Source: an uncultured Coriobacteriaceae bacterium (GTDB lineage Bacteria; Actinomycetota; Coriobacteriia; Coriobacteriales; Atopobiaceae). Taken from it: a stretch of 64,000 nucleotides of DNA. The first letter of the stretch is position 1, and every line of letters starts with the position of its first letter. Positions 33,300 to 43,712 of this stretch are shown piece by piece. The stretch is from the NCBI GenBank assembly GCA_902786015.1, contig CADAAU010000003.1, positions 102,855-166,854 on the forward strand. The letters are read 5' to 3'. A model generated the notes under the pieces. That model did no database searches and was not told the origin of the DNA. It saw only the letters and a program-made list of their open reading frames with translations. A program made the position numbers and the translations under genes.

Positions 33300-36200
33300 G
33301 TGAGAGCAACCCACATTACTTCAAATAGTGCCTATCGTACGCCGTTTGGTGCCTGCCCTCTTGGCGAACCCGTAACCATGTCCATTGACGTGTGCGACGT
33401 CCAGAATCCCGAGGGCGTCATTCGCCTGTGGGTCGATGGTGAAGGCGAGACGCTCATACCCATGACTGCCGAGGAACGCGAGGAGTATGGCGAACGCGTG
33501 GTCCGACTCACCGGAACGTTCACTCCAAAAAAGACCGAAATCATCTGGTACTTCTTTGCCATAACGGCCGATGACGGAACTGTGTGGCGTTACGGCGCAC
33601 GCAACGATTGCAGCGTGGGGGAGGGCGCCTTCGCCGATGGCGAACCCCGCTCATTCCAAATCACGGTCTACGAGCCGCGCGAGACGCGCCCCATATGGTA
33701 TCAGCACGGCATCGTGTACCAGATTTTCCCCGATCGCTTCGAGAGAAGCGCAAACTGGCGCGAACTTGCCGAGGCGAGCCTCGACCAGCACCGCAACGGG
33801 CCTGGCCGCGAGTTGGTGGAGGACTGGTACAGCCAGCCGACGTACCGCAAGGACCAGTATGGTCGCATCTCGACTTGGGACTTCTATGGCGGCAACCTCG
33901 ATGGCGTCCGCGAGAAGCTTGGTTACCTCAAGGCGCTCGGCATCACGGTCATCTACCTCAACCCCATCTTTGAGGCTGCAAGCAACCACCGTTACGACAC
34001 GGCGGACTTTATGGCCATCGACCCGATGCTCGGAGACAAAGAGACCTTCTCGCGCCTGTGTGACGAGGCACGCGAGATGGGCATCTCCATCATCCTCGAC
34101 GGCGTGTTCAACCACACCGGCTGCGACTCACGCTACTTCAACAAGTACGACAACTATCCTGAGGTCGGCGCGTTCCAGAGCTCCGACAGCCCCTATGCCT
34201 CGTGGTACAAGCTCGGCGGCGCCGACGACGGAGAGTATCAGTGCTGGTGGGGCGTGGACGACCTGCCCGACGTGGACGAGGCAGCCGAGTCGTATCGCGA
34301 GTTCATCTGTGGCGAGAACGGTGTCGTGCGCACGTGGCTGCGCCTTGGCGCGGCTGGCTGGCGTCTGGACGTTGCAGACGAGTTGCCTGACGACTTTATT
34401 GCCGACATCAAGGCGGCGGCCCTTGCCGAGAAGCCCGATGCGTTGGTTATAGGCGAGGTTTGGGAGGACGCCTCAAACAAGGTGAGCTATGGCGAGCTGC
34501 GCAAGTACCTTCAGGGTTCGGAACTCGACGGCGTCATGAACTACCCGTTCCGCACCTCCATGCTCGACTTCCTCACCAACAAGACCACCGCGGTTCAGAT
34601 TGCAAATAGGCTTGAGGAACTCTACGAGAACTATCCGCGCGAGGCCTTTTTGAGCTGCCTCAACCTGTTGGGAAGCCACGACCGCGAGCGCGTGCTCACC
34701 ATGTTGGGTGACGCCCCCAACAAGGATACCCTCAGCGACGAGCAACGTCGTGACTATCGGCTCAACGAGGGACAGCGCAGCCTGGCAGTGAGCCGACTTT
34801 GGGTTGCAGCACTCCTACAGATGACGATGCCCGGCGTTCCGTGCGTCTACTATGGCGACGAGGCAGGCATGGAAGGTTACACCGATCCCTACAACCGTGC
34901 CGCATATCCCTGGGGCAACGAGGACAAGAACTGCCGCACCATCTATCGCAACGCCATTGCGGTGCGAAAGTCGCTCCCCGAAGTCTTTGAGGATGGCGAC
35001 TTCAAGCCGTTTGCCATCAACGATGACGTCTTTGCCTTTACGCGAACGCTCGGCGATACCACGGTGTGTGTGTTGGCAAACGCGAGTCTCAAGGACGCAC
35101 ACACGGTGAGCGTGCCGATGTGCGGCTCCGAGGTCGACGACATCGTGCAGGGCAGGAAGCCGCAGGTCACCGACGATGGCTCGAGCTGCTCGGTTCATCT
35201 GTGGCCGCTTGGGACCTCGGTGCTGTATTTCCACGACGAAGTGCGCCTGCAGCGTCCGATGGAACGTGGCATGGGCGTTATCTGCCACATCACTAGTCTG
35301 CCCAACGGCGGCGAGGCGGGTACGCTTGGAGAGCCTGCAAAGAAGTTCGTGGACATACTTGCCGAGGCGGGCCAAACCTACTGGCAGGTGCTTCCCGTAA
35401 ACCCAACCGATCAATTTGGCTCGCCGTATGCGGGCCTCTCGGCGTTCGCGGGCAATCCGTATCTTTTGGAGGGATTCCAAAACAAGCTGGACGAGCTTGT
35501 CGAAGGACTGGAAGACGATCCCGGCTACGAGGAATTCTGCAAAAAGAATGCCGATTGGCTCGAACCCTATGTGGCCTTTAGGTCCATCAAGGAGAGCGTG
35601 GGAGATGACGTTCCCTGGACGCTCTGGCCCGAGAACCTGCACGAATACCGCTCCGATCTTGCCGAGGAGCGCGAGCTGGCGCCGGTGGCCGAGACGCACC
35701 GACGTGCTCAGTACCTGTTCCAAAAGCAATGGGACGAGCTGCACGCCTATGCCAACGAGCGTGGTATAAAGATTATTGGCGACATGCCCATGTATGTGTC
35801 TGCCGACTCGAGTGACGTATGGGCAGAGCGCGAGATCTTTGCGCTCAAGGAAGATGGCAACCCCGCTGGTGTGGCCGGCTGCCCGCCTGACGACTTTGCC
35901 AAAGACGGGCAGATTTGGGGCAACCCCACGTTCCAGTGGGACGTGCTCAAGGAACGCAACTACGATTGGTGGATGCGCAGACTCGCGCGTATGATGGAGC
36001 TCTATGACTACGTTCGTCTTGATCACTTCTTGGGCTTTTCGTCGTATTACAACATTCCTGGTGGACGCGGTGCCTTGGAAGGGTCGTGGAACTTTGGACC
36101 AGGCGTCGACCTGTTCCGTGTGGCGCACGAGCGCTTTGGCGAGCTGCCGTTCATAGGCGAGGACTTGGGCACCATCACCCCGGCGGTTCGGTTCCTCGTG

Positions 36201-36581
36201 GCGGCGACGGGCTTCCCCGGCATGGACGTCGTTCAGTTCTACAACGAGGACGTGCGTCAGGGATATGAGCCTGCGCCGGGCAAGATTTGTTATCCCAGCA
36301 CGCACGACACCCAGACGCTTGTGGGTTGGATTCGCTCCAAGTGGCCGTATGAGCACGCCGATGACATCTATAGGGAGCTTATGGGACGCTGTCTGCACTC
36401 GAGTGCCGACGTCGTTATCGTTCCCCTGCAGGATATCTTGGTATTGGGCGACGAGGCGCGGATGAACGTGCCAGGCGTGGCCGAGAATAATTGGAGCTGG
36501 CGTGCCGATGGGGACGCCGTGAACGCGAGCAGGCAGTACCTTGCCTCGCTGGCAAGCGACTCTGGTCGCACTCGCAAGTAA
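33300..36581 (+). CDS. fused GH13 alpha-amylase/neopullulanase and GH77 4-alpha-glucanotransferase
   Basis: A 1093-residue fusion for alpha-glucan breakdown. N-terminus: a CBM34-like beta domain (about 1-125). GH13 domain: nucleophile Asp357 (GWRLDVADE), acid/base Glu386 (VIGEVWED), Asp461 (LGSHDRER), with QIFPDRFERS as in neopullulanases. GH77/MalQ domain from about residue 652: nucleophile Asp908 (DYVRLDHFLGF), acid/base Glu954 (FIGEDLGTITP), and GSPYAGLSAFAGNPYLL. GTG start at 33300 has AAAGGGG 5 nt upstream; the earlier ATG has no site. No signal peptide, so cytosolic. It would debranch or hydrolyse dextrins and re-chain them for GlgP, whose gene lies about 9 kb upstream. Confidence 0.92.
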   Translation: MRATHITSNSAYRTPFGACPLGEPVTMSIDVCDVQNPEGVIRLWVDGEGETLIPMTAEEREEYGERVVRLTGTFTPKKTEIIWYFFAITADDGTVWRYGARNDCSVGEGAFADGEPRSFQITVYEPRETRPIWYQHGIVYQIFPDRFERSANWRELAEASLDQHRNGPGRELVEDWYSQPTYRKDQYGRISTWDFYGGNLDGVREKLGYLKALGITVIYLNPIFEAASNHRYDTADFMAIDPMLGDKETFSRLCDEAREMGISIILDGVFNHTGCDSRYFNKYDNYPEVGAFQSSDSPYASWYKLGGADDGEYQCWWGVDDLPDVDEAAESYREFICGENGVVRTWLRLGAAGWRLDVADELPDDFIADIKAAALAEKPDALVIGEVWEDASNKVSYGELRKYLQGSELDGVMNYPFRTSMLDFLTNKTTAVQIANRLEELYENYPREAFLSCLNLLGSHDRERVLTMLGDAPNKDTLSDEQRRDYRLNEGQRSLAVSRLWVAALLQMTMPGVPCVYYGDEAGMEGYTDPYNRAAYPWGNEDKNCRTIYRNAIAVRKSLPEVFEDGDFKPFAINDDVFAFTRTLGDTTVCVLANASLKDAHTVSVPMCGSEVDDIVQGRKPQVTDDGSSCSVHLWPLGTSVLYFHDEVRLQRPMERGMGVICHITSLPNGGEAGTLGEPAKKFVDILAEAGQTYWQVLPVNPTDQFGSPYAGLSAFAGNPYLLEGFQNKLDELVEGLEDDPGYEEFCKKNADWLEPYVAFRSIKESVGDDVPWTLWPENLHEYRSDLAEERELAPVAETHRRAQYLFQKQWDELHAYANERGIKIIGDMPMYVSADSSDVWAEREIFALKEDGNPAGVAGCPPDDFAKDGQIWGNPTFQWDVLKERNYDWWMRRLARMMELYDYVRLDHFLGFSSYYNIPGGRGALEGSWNFGPGVDLFRVAHERFGELPFIGEDLGTITPAVRFLVAATGFPGMDVVQFYNEDVRQGYEPAPGKICYPSTHDTQTLVGWIRSKWPYEHADDIYRELMGRCLHSSADVVIVPLQDILVLGDEARMNVPGVAENNWSWRADGDAVNASRQYLASLASDSGRTRK

Positions 36582-36602
36582 AAGTCGAGTACCAAACCGC
36601 TA

Positions 36603-36644
36603 AAGTGGCCCGTGGGGACAGTTCTCCGTGGGCCACTTGTTTTC
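36603..36644 (+). terminator. Rho-independent terminator after the GH13-GH77 gene
   Basis: AAGTGGCCC and GGGCCACTT pair with an internal loop, followed by GTTTT. Confidence 0.85.
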
Positions 36645-36923
36645 TCTCGATTGACTGGGTTTGCCTTGCGGCTCCTTACTTGCCGAAAAAAGCAGCTGCG
36701 AACTATAGTGCGCACGCGACTGACAATGTCGGGTATGACCGGGGGAGATTCAATACGACAAATACGTCGGTCGTCTTACCCCCGCACCTACTTCGTCGAG
36801 CGGGATGCAAGCGGAGACGAACACTCGATGCGTGTGTCCTGCAAGAAAGCCTAAAACGTGCCGCGAGACGGCGTGGGTATGCTAGCATATCGCAGTATCG
36901 ATAAACGAACACGGGGGACAAAC
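36645..36923. other. 279-bp intergenic stretch without recognisable gene
   Basis: Only short frames cross it and none has a ribosome site. TATGCTAGCATA (36878-36889) is a 12-bp palindrome shortly before the next start and may include a -10 box. Nothing else is supported. Confidence 0.4.
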
Positions 36924-39444
36924 ATGACATCCATGCACAAGAGGCTCGTGACGATGATTGCCGCAGCGTCACTCGCCGCGGGCTTGGTGCCGGCGCCAGC
37001 CTTGGCTGAGGCTGGAACGGAGCTTTTGTCGGCAACAGGGCAGACAGAGGCTGCTAACCTATCGAGTGAAGGTTCCGGGCAACAGCTGGTCCAAGGCACG
37101 GCGGTTCAGGACACGACGACCACAGACGCAGGGCAGGGGACTTCGGTAACCGACGCCTCCGAGGTGCTTCCCGTCTTTGAGGGGCCAGCCATCTTGTACA
37201 AGCTCAAGGGTGAGACCGACACTTGGCGTGTGGCGACGACTCTGGATGAGGCAAAGGCGCACGAGGCGACAGACGTTATTGATAAGCCTCTTGATTTGCC
37301 GCAACTGCGTGTTGAAGGAGCCAACGTCTCGGTGCAGATTCGCACCCGCGCTCCTCAGGCAGAGTGGCCGCAAGAGTGGAAGGAAGAAGACGTGCCCGCG
37401 GCCGGAACGTTCGAGGAGCTGCAGGCACGGCTTGTTGGTGAGGATGCAGCTGCATACGACGTGTGCTATCGTGTGCATGTGGGAGCGAGGGGCTGGCTTG
37501 GCTGGGCCCGCAACGGTGAGCGTGCAGGCAGTCTTGGGTGTGACTTGCTGGTGGATGGTCTGCAAGTCATGCTGGTTGCAAAGAGCGACAATTCGCAGCT
37601 ACCGGGGGCGACTGATCCCGCTGCTACTGACGGAAGCGTTGCAGCCGACCTTAATGCTACATCAGACGTGGCCAACAAGGCCGATGCAACCGATTTGGAT
37701 GTTGCGGCCGATCCTGCCGCAAAGAGCGATGATGTCGCGATTGCAGGCGATACGACACTCACGGTTGATACCGCCACTGTGAACGACACGACCACCGCCG
37801 ACCCTGCGGGGACGACCGTCGCCGACGATTCGGCACCCGCTTCAGATCGCGGCGCCCGCCCAAAACGTGCCTGACGCGTCCAACGCGGATACTGCCGCCG
37901 TCAAGGAGCCGCCCGCCTTCATAACTACCGACATGCTAAAGACAGAGGATGGGCAGGCGGAGAGCAAGGATGCCAAACCCGTCGTGCCGGTGCAGGATGC
38001 CAAGCCTGCAGAAGGGCAGAAGGATGCCGCCGAGCCCGAAAAACAGAAGGACGCTGCCGAGCCCGATAAACAGAAGGCCGACGAAGAGGCGTCGTTGGAG
38101 GCTCAGGCCGCCCCGAGCGTTTCTTATCAGGCCCACGTCCAGCGCATCGGCTGGCAGGACTGGGTGAGCGACGGTGACCTAGCCGGCACGTCGGGCGAGA
38201 GCCTTCGCGTGGAGGCCTTCTCCATGAAGCTCACTGGAAAGATTGCCGAGGAATATGACGTGTACTATCGCGTTCATATCCAGACGATTGGATGGCTCGC
38301 TTGGGCAAAGAACGGCGAGGACTCAGGTTCGGCTGGCATGTCGAGGCGCATGGAGGCGCTTCAGGTCAAGCTGGTAAAGAAAGGCGAGGAGGGGCCATCG
38401 TCTCCCGACTCCTTTAGGACTTCGTTCGTCAACGCGCCAACGCTTAGATACCACGGACATGTCCAGCACATCGGATGGCAAGACTGGGTGAGCGACGGCC
38501 AGACGGCCGGCACGTCGGGCCAGAGTCTGCGTGTGGAGGCCCTCGAGGCGGTAACAGAAGGATCAGAGCTTGCGGGTTCGGTGGAACTCAACGCCCACGT
38601 TCAGCGCATTGGCTGGCAAGATGAGTGGGGAAGCATGTGTGGTACCGAGTGTCAGAGCCTTCGCGTCGAGGCCTTCCGCGTGCGACTGACCGACGAGCTC
38701 GCATCTTGCTTTGACGTGTACTATCGCGTGCATGCGTAAAAGATCGGTTGGATGGGCTGGGCCAGAAACGGCGATGTCGCTGGTACGTCGGCCATGAGCC
38801 TACGCCTCGAAGCCATCGAGATGCGTCTCGTTCCAAAGGGCGGCGGAGCTCCCGGCAGCATGGAGAATGCCTACATCGACGGCAACACTGTAAGCAAGAT
38901 GGGATACCAGAACCCCGAGGGTTTCTATCAGGTCAGCTCGCATGACGTTCAGATTACGGGTGAGGCAACTGCGCCGTGGGACTATGTGACGCCTTCGCGC
39001 ATCGGCGTCTGGGCATCGCGCGAGGAATGCATCGACGCGTTCGTCGGCCGTGCGCGCGAGTACCTGGGAACTCCGTACGTGTGGGACTATTCCTGCGCAC
39101 CTGGCGTGGGCGTGGACTGTATCGGACTGGTGTATCAATGTGCCTACGCGTGTGGCATGGACTTGGGTGGTGGTACGGGATACGACGACTTCAATCCGTG
39201 GGCGCACTGGATTACAGGCAGTGGCGGATGGCATAGCCATGACGCAAACAACTTCTGGGACTATGGCAAGACGATGCACGTGCCGCTCAGCGACCGACAG
39301 GTTGGCGACCTCATCTCGTGGGCAGGTCACGTGGCTATCTATTTGGGGAACGACCAGATTATCGAGGCGTATCCGGGAAGCGTCATGTATTCCAGCCTAT
39401 GGGACCATGGCACGCCACGAGGCTGCATGCGTCTGTTCCACTAG
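36924..39444 (+). pseudogene. ChW-repeat NlpC/P60 cell-wall hydrolase, disrupted by a frameshift and a stop codon
   Basis: A secreted protein with signal peptide (LVPAPALAEA), an atypical ChW-like repeat (VCYRVHVGARGWLGWARNGE), long Asp/Ala/Thr and Lys/Glu/Gln linkers, about six ChW repeats (e.g. HVQRIGWQDWVSDG) and a C-terminal NlpC/P60 peptidase: Cys in GVDCIGLVYQ (39118), His in SWAGHVAIYLG. GGGGG ribosome site before ATG 36924. Two lesions split it: the frame shifts by one base near 37845, after DDSAPAS, where the next frame continues IAAPAQNVPDAS; and TAA at 38737 replaces an expected CAA (HA-Q-KIGW). The downstream part from 38740 is intact. Either a true pseudogene or sequencing errors; two independent lesions favour decay. 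Confidence 0.85.
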
Positions 39445-39475
39445 TGTGGACTTAGGCCCCGATGCACCAAGCGGA

Positions 39476-39517
39476 ACCGCCGGACATTTTGTCTATTTGG
39501 GCAGAATATCCGGCGGT
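39476..39517. terminator. hairpin after the NlpC/P60 pseudogene, possible terminator
   Basis: ACCGCCGGACATT pairs with AATATCCGGCGGT around a 16-nt loop with one mismatch. It is 32 bp after the stop codon. No T-run, so termination is uncertain. Confidence 0.5.
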
Positions 39518-39547
39518 CGCATTATGTCTCGATGGTACCGAGGACCC

Positions 39548-39708
39548 ATTAGTGCGTTTTTTAGAGAAGGCGTTCCACAAAACCGCTGGTCGCCGAAATT
39601 GGAGATTTTAAAAACCGCACTGGCTATTTTACACAGTGCGGTTTTTAAAAGTTCTCATTACGCCCAACTGCGGTTTTATAGAGCATGACTTCTAATATGC
39701 GCACTAAT
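39548..39708. repeat. 161-bp four-arm palindromic element, copy B
   Basis: Outer inverted ends ATTAGTGCG / CGCACTAAT. The inner arms, TTTTAAAAACCGCACTG at 39606 and its exact 17-bp complement at 39634, flank the core TATTTTACACAGTG at 39625 (offset 77). The layout is that of copies A and C with different arm sequence. Together with the hairpin at 39476 it accounts for most of the 312 bp between the pseudogene and the gene at 39757. Confidence 0.8.
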
Positions 39709-39756
39709 TGAATGCGGGTATCGCTTGGGACGCCCCCTTGCCTGCACGAGCCATGG

Positions 39757-39981
39757 TCAGATGCTCACAATGATGCCAATGAGCGACAGAACTCCTATGA
39801 CGAGGCCCACTACGACTACGATTCTGCCCACATGCTTCGCCTCTTCGGGGCCGGATAGCGAGTGGACCGCTCGTCGGGGCACAAGATTGACGTTTCCCGT
39901 CTTTGCGAGGATTGCGCCATAGACCACAAGCGTTGCGGCAAAGATGCAGATGAATTGGGACGCATACAAAAGATCGTTCAT
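39757..39981 (-). CDS. small membrane protein with two predicted helices
   Basis: 74 residues: YASQFICIFAATLVVYGAIL and a C-terminal HVGRIVVVVGLVIGVLSLIGIIV helix, joined by a basic loop (NLVPRRAVHSLSGPEEAK). GGAGGG stands 3 nt before the ATG at 39981; the longer frame upstream runs through a repeat and is discounted. I do not recognise the family. Divergent from mfd. Confidence 0.7.
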   Translation of the reverse strand: MNDLLYASQFICIFAATLVVYGAILAKTGNVNLVPRRAVHSLSGPEEAKHVGRIVVVVGLVIGVLSLIGIIVSI

Positions 39982-40071
39982 GGTCCCTCCATTCGAGTCT
40001 GGATGCGGCCGGCATATACAATGTATCACGAAAGAGCATGGCTTTCCGACGCTGACGTGTGTGCAGGCCGA

Positions 40072-40105
40072 GCGGAACAGAGTTCTCGGGGAGTTTGTTC
40101 CGCGG
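40072..40105. repeat. family 2 REP-like singlet
   Basis: GCGGAACAGAGTTCTCGGGG followed by AGTTTGTTCCGCGG is one nested-palindrome arm. It lies between the small membrane protein gene and mfd. Confidence 0.8.
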
Positions 40106-40210
40106 CCGTCCTCTGCTGTGGTTGTCATCCGTCTTGTGAGAAAGTGTGAACGCATCCGTGTCTTGCGCTTTCGCTACAATGGGGGTTCCCGACGAGACGA
40201 GGACATGCCC

Positions 40211-43200
40211 ATGCTCATTCATTCCGTAGCCAATCAGCTGCTCACGACACCCGACCTCAGAGACACAATGCGCACGCTGCTCGAGGGTGGGGACGTTGGC
40301 CTTGCCATCGGCCAGAGTGCACGTACGCTCATGGTTGCCTCGCTCTGGGCATACGACCCCCGTCCCTGTTTGATGGTGGTTCCGGGTGAGGATGCCGCAA
40401 ACAGTACAGCTCAGGCGTTGGCAGCATGGCTCGGTCGAAGCGTGGTAGCGCGATTCCCCGAGCGCAGGGATTGGCCATGGGCCGACAAGCCTGCCGATGA
40501 TGCCGCGATCGGTGCCCGTTGCGCAGCCATCGAGCGCCTTGCCACGGGTGAGAACTGTCTTGTGGTGGCTTCTGCCCGATCGCTTTTGCGGCGTGTGCCT
40601 CCCAAGGGAACGGGGTATTACGCGGGCGCGACCTTCGAGGTGGGCGATGAGGTGGAGTTCGAGGATGTGCCGCGCCTGCTCGTGGGCATGGGCTACGCAG
40701 ACACGGGTGCCACCGACACCCCCGGTACCTTTTGCGTACATGGCGATACGGTGGACGTGTATCCGGCGCAGGCAACGGCGCCCATCCGCATCGAGTTCTT
40801 TGGCGACGAGATTGACCGCATTCGTTCCATGGTGCCCTCTACCGGACAGACCATCGGCGAGTTGGAATCCGTGCGGGTGCTTCCATGTCGGGAACTCGCC
40901 TTTACCGACGAGACGGTAGCCCATGCGAGCAAAGCCCTCTATACGATCGCACGGAACAACAGCGCCGTGGCCGCCGACCTCGAGCTCATCGAGCAACGAT
41001 CGAGCGCCCCGCATCTCGACCGCTACCTTATGGCGCTCTATGGCAAAACGGCGACGCCAATGGAGCATCTGGCAAGCAACACGCTGCTGATTCTTGCCGA
41101 GCCTCGCGCGCTCTTTGACGACTGCGCACATGCTGCCGACGAGATAGTCCATGCGGCGCGTGCGGCAAACGTGTCCACGGAGGGTCTATACACATCGCCC
41201 AAGGATCTTGACTTCGGCACGTACCAGCGTGTCTCGTTTGCGTCGATGGCACGTGTCGGTGCCAAGCCTGCCTCGGGCGCGCAGCTCGTCGTCAAGCAGC
41301 CGGGCATCGCTGGTGCCGACTCCAAGCTCCTGGGCCGAGTGCGCCAGCTTGTGCGCGACAACTCGGTCATCGTCTTTGCCATTCCCGATCGTGCCGCACG
41401 AGAGCACATGGAGCTGCACTTCTCTGACGAAAACATCCCCTTTGTGGAGCGCCTCGCCATAGGCAGTGTGTCGGGTGCTCGTTCTCTCGAGCCGACAAAC
41501 GAACCTCCGTTGGAAGCTGGCGTCGTTACCTTTGTAGATGCGCCTATTCCGTCGGGTGTGGTTGTGCCGCCTGCGCATCTGGCGGTTTTCTCGGTCTCGG
41601 ACCTCTCGGCTCGCATGGCCAAGCGCCGTCGCCCGCGCCGTGTGGAGATGACCAACGTCACGTTCCCGTTCAAACCGGGCGATTACGTAGTTCACGCCGC
41701 CCACGGTATCGCACTGTTCTCGAACATCGTGCGTCAGGAGGTTGGTGGCCGCGAGCGCGACTACTTTCTCCTTGAGTACGCTAACGGCGACAAACTCTAT
41801 GTGCCGCTCGAGCAAGTCGACCGAATCACGCGCTACGTCGGACCCGATGGGAGCAGCCCGAGGCTCACGCGCCTCAATACGGCTGATTGGAGTCGTGCCA
41901 CGGGCAAGGCGCGCAAGTCCGCAAAGAAGCTCGCCTTCGACCTCGTCGACCTCTACACACGTCGCAGCACGGTGGCTGGTCATGCATTTGGACCCGATGT
42001 CCCCGCCCAACGCCAGATGGAGGAGGGCTTTACCTACGAGATAACCGCCGACCAGCGCTCAGCAATCGCCGACATAAAAGCCGACATGGAGGCCTCCAAG
42101 CCCATGGACCGTTTGCTGTGCGGTGACGTGGGCTTTGGCAAGACCGAGGTAGCCCTGCGTGCCGCCTTCAAGTGCTGTATGGATGGTCGTCAGGTCATGG
42201 TCTTGTGCCCCACCACCATTCTTGCACAGCAGCACTACGACACTTTCTTTGACCGCTTCGCCCCCTTCGATTTGCGCGTAGAGGTTCTTAGCCGCTTTGT
42301 GACCCCTGCCCAGCAGCGCCGGGCGCTCAAGGCGTTTGCAAAGGGCGAGGTCAACGTGCTTATTGGCACCCATCGACTGCTTTCGGCCGACGTCAATCCC
42401 TACGAGCTGGGTCTCGTGATCGTGGATGAGGAGCAGCGCTTTGGCGTGCAGCACAAGGAGCAACTCAAGAACATGCGCGAACAGGTCGATGTCCTCACGC
42501 TGAGCGCAACGCCCATCCCGCGTACCATGCAGATGGCCATGAGCGGCGTGCGCGACATGAGCCTTATCCTCACGCCGCCACCGGGCCGAAAGCCAGTACA
42601 CGTGCACGTGGGCGAATACGACCCCGACGTGGTGAGCGACGCCATTCGGCGGGAGCTGGCACGAAAGGGACAGGTGTACTACGTGTCGAATCGCGTGCAC
42701 ACTATCGAAGACGCGCTCGAGCGCGTGCAGGAGGCGGCGCCAGAGGCGCGCGTCGCTATCGCCCATGGCCAGATGAGCGCAAACCAGGTGGAGGAGGTCA
42801 TGCTCGCCTTCCAGATGCACGAGGTAGACGTGCTTGTAGCGACGACCATCATCGAGAGCGGCATCGACAACCCCCACACAAACACGCTCATCATCGAGGA
42901 TGCGCAGCGCCTTGGCTTGGCACAGCTCTATCAGCTCAAGGGTCGCGTGGGGCGCGGTCGCAACCAGGCGTACGCGTACTTCATGTTTCCAGCCGAAGAG
43001 CCGCTCACGCCAGAGGCCACCGAACGTCTTACGGCCTTGGGGGAGTTCCAGGAGCTGGGCAGCGGCATGCGCATTGCCATGCGCGACCTCGAGATTCGGG
43101 GTGCCGGCTCGCTCGTGGGTGCCGAGCAGCACGGCAATCTGAGCAGTGTGGGCTTCGACCTCTTTACGCAGATGCTGGGAGAGGCCGTGGCCGAGGCGCG

Positions 43201-43663
43201 CGGCGAGGTGCCCGAGGGAGACGAGCCGAGTGAGGTGACCATCAACCTCTCCGCTGACTTCTACCTTGCAGACGAGTATCTTCCCGAGGTTGACAAGCGC
43301 GTCATGGCGTATCGGCGTCTGGCTGCGGCCACAGAGCTCGCTGCAGTTGACAAGCTTCAGGAGGAGCTCGAGGACACGTGGGGTGCCATGCCGCTCGCCG
43401 CGCGCAACCTGTTTGACCGTGCGCGCGTTCGCATTCGCTGCGAGCGACTGGGCGTGACGAGCGTGGCGCTCACGGGAGGTCGGCTGGTCTTCAACGACAT
43501 CGAGATTTCGAGGCCCGTTGCACAAAAGATGCGCGCCGAGCGTGGGTTCTATTATCCCAAGACCCACCAACTCAAGTATCCCATGCGCCGCGATGCCGAG
43601 GCGTTGTTGCCCGCCACATTAAGCGTGCTGTCGCAGGTGGGTGGAGACGACGAGACCGAGTAA
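40211..43663 (+). CDS. mfd: transcription-repair coupling factor
   Basis: An ATP-dependent translocase of 1150 residues that removes RNA polymerase stalled at DNA damage and recruits UvrA. UvrB-like N-terminal region, the CarD-like RNA-polymerase-interacting domain from about residue 487 (FKPGDYVVHAAHGIALF...YANGDKLYVPLEQV), SF2 motor with Walker A GDVGFGKTE (about 637), DEEQRFGVQHKE and SATPIPRTMQMA, and the C-terminal TRCF domain (EVTINLSADFYLADEYLPEVDKRVMAYRRLA). ATG at 40211 has AGGA at 7 nt; the ATG two codons earlier has it too close. Confidence 0.95.
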   Translation: MLIHSVANQLLTTPDLRDTMRTLLEGGDVGLAIGQSARTLMVASLWAYDPRPCLMVVPGEDAANSTAQALAAWLGRSVVARFPERRDWPWADKPADDAAIGARCAAIERLATGENCLVVASARSLLRRVPPKGTGYYAGATFEVGDEVEFEDVPRLLVGMGYADTGATDTPGTFCVHGDTVDVYPAQATAPIRIEFFGDEIDRIRSMVPSTGQTIGELESVRVLPCRELAFTDETVAHASKALYTIARNNSAVAADLELIEQRSSAPHLDRYLMALYGKTATPMEHLASNTLLILAEPRALFDDCAHAADEIVHAARAANVSTEGLYTSPKDLDFGTYQRVSFASMARVGAKPASGAQLVVKQPGIAGADSKLLGRVRQLVRDNSVIVFAIPDRAAREHMELHFSDENIPFVERLAIGSVSGARSLEPTNEPPLEAGVVTFVDAPIPSGVVVPPAHLAVFSVSDLSARMAKRRRPRRVEMTNVTFPFKPGDYVVHAAHGIALFSNIVRQEVGGRERDYFLLEYANGDKLYVPLEQVDRITRYVGPDGSSPRLTRLNTADWSRATGKARKSAKKLAFDLVDLYTRRSTVAGHAFGPDVPAQRQMEEGFTYEITADQRSAIADIKADMEASKPMDRLLCGDVGFGKTEVALRAAFKCCMDGRQVMVLCPTTILAQQHYDTFFDRFAPFDLRVEVLSRFVTPAQQRRALKAFAKGEVNVLIGTHRLLSADVNPYELGLVIVDEEQRFGVQHKEQLKNMREQVDVLTLSATPIPRTMQMAMSGVRDMSLILTPPPGRKPVHVHVGEYDPDVVSDAIRRELARKGQVYYVSNRVHTIEDALERVQEAAPEARVAIAHGQMSANQVEEVMLAFQMHEVDVLVATTIIESGIDNPHTNTLIIEDAQRLGLAQLYQLKGRVGRGRNQAYAYFMFPAEEPLTPEATERLTALGEFQELGSGMRIAMRDLEIRGAGSLVGAEQHGNLSSVGFDLFTQMLGEAVAEARGEVPEGDEPSEVTINLSADFYLADEYLPEVDKRVMAYRRLAAATELAAVDKLQEELEDTWGAMPLAARNLFDRARVRIRCERLGVTSVALTGGRLVFNDIEISRPVAQKMRAERGFYYPKTHQLKYPMRRDAEALLPATLSVLSQVGGDDETE

Positions 43664-43712
43664 CCGTTCACACCCGTCACAACGCGGGTGGCTACCGCGG
43701 CAGACGGGCCGG

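Noticed and set aside
36612..36854. 81-codon frame after the GH13-GH77 terminator as a small gene
   Set aside because: Begins inside the terminator stem, has no ribosome site and no recognisable pattern.
38737..38739. TAA in the NlpC/P60 gene as a recoded sense codon
   Set aside because: No tRNA or recoding signal is visible, and the same gene has a separate frameshift, so decay or error is simpler.
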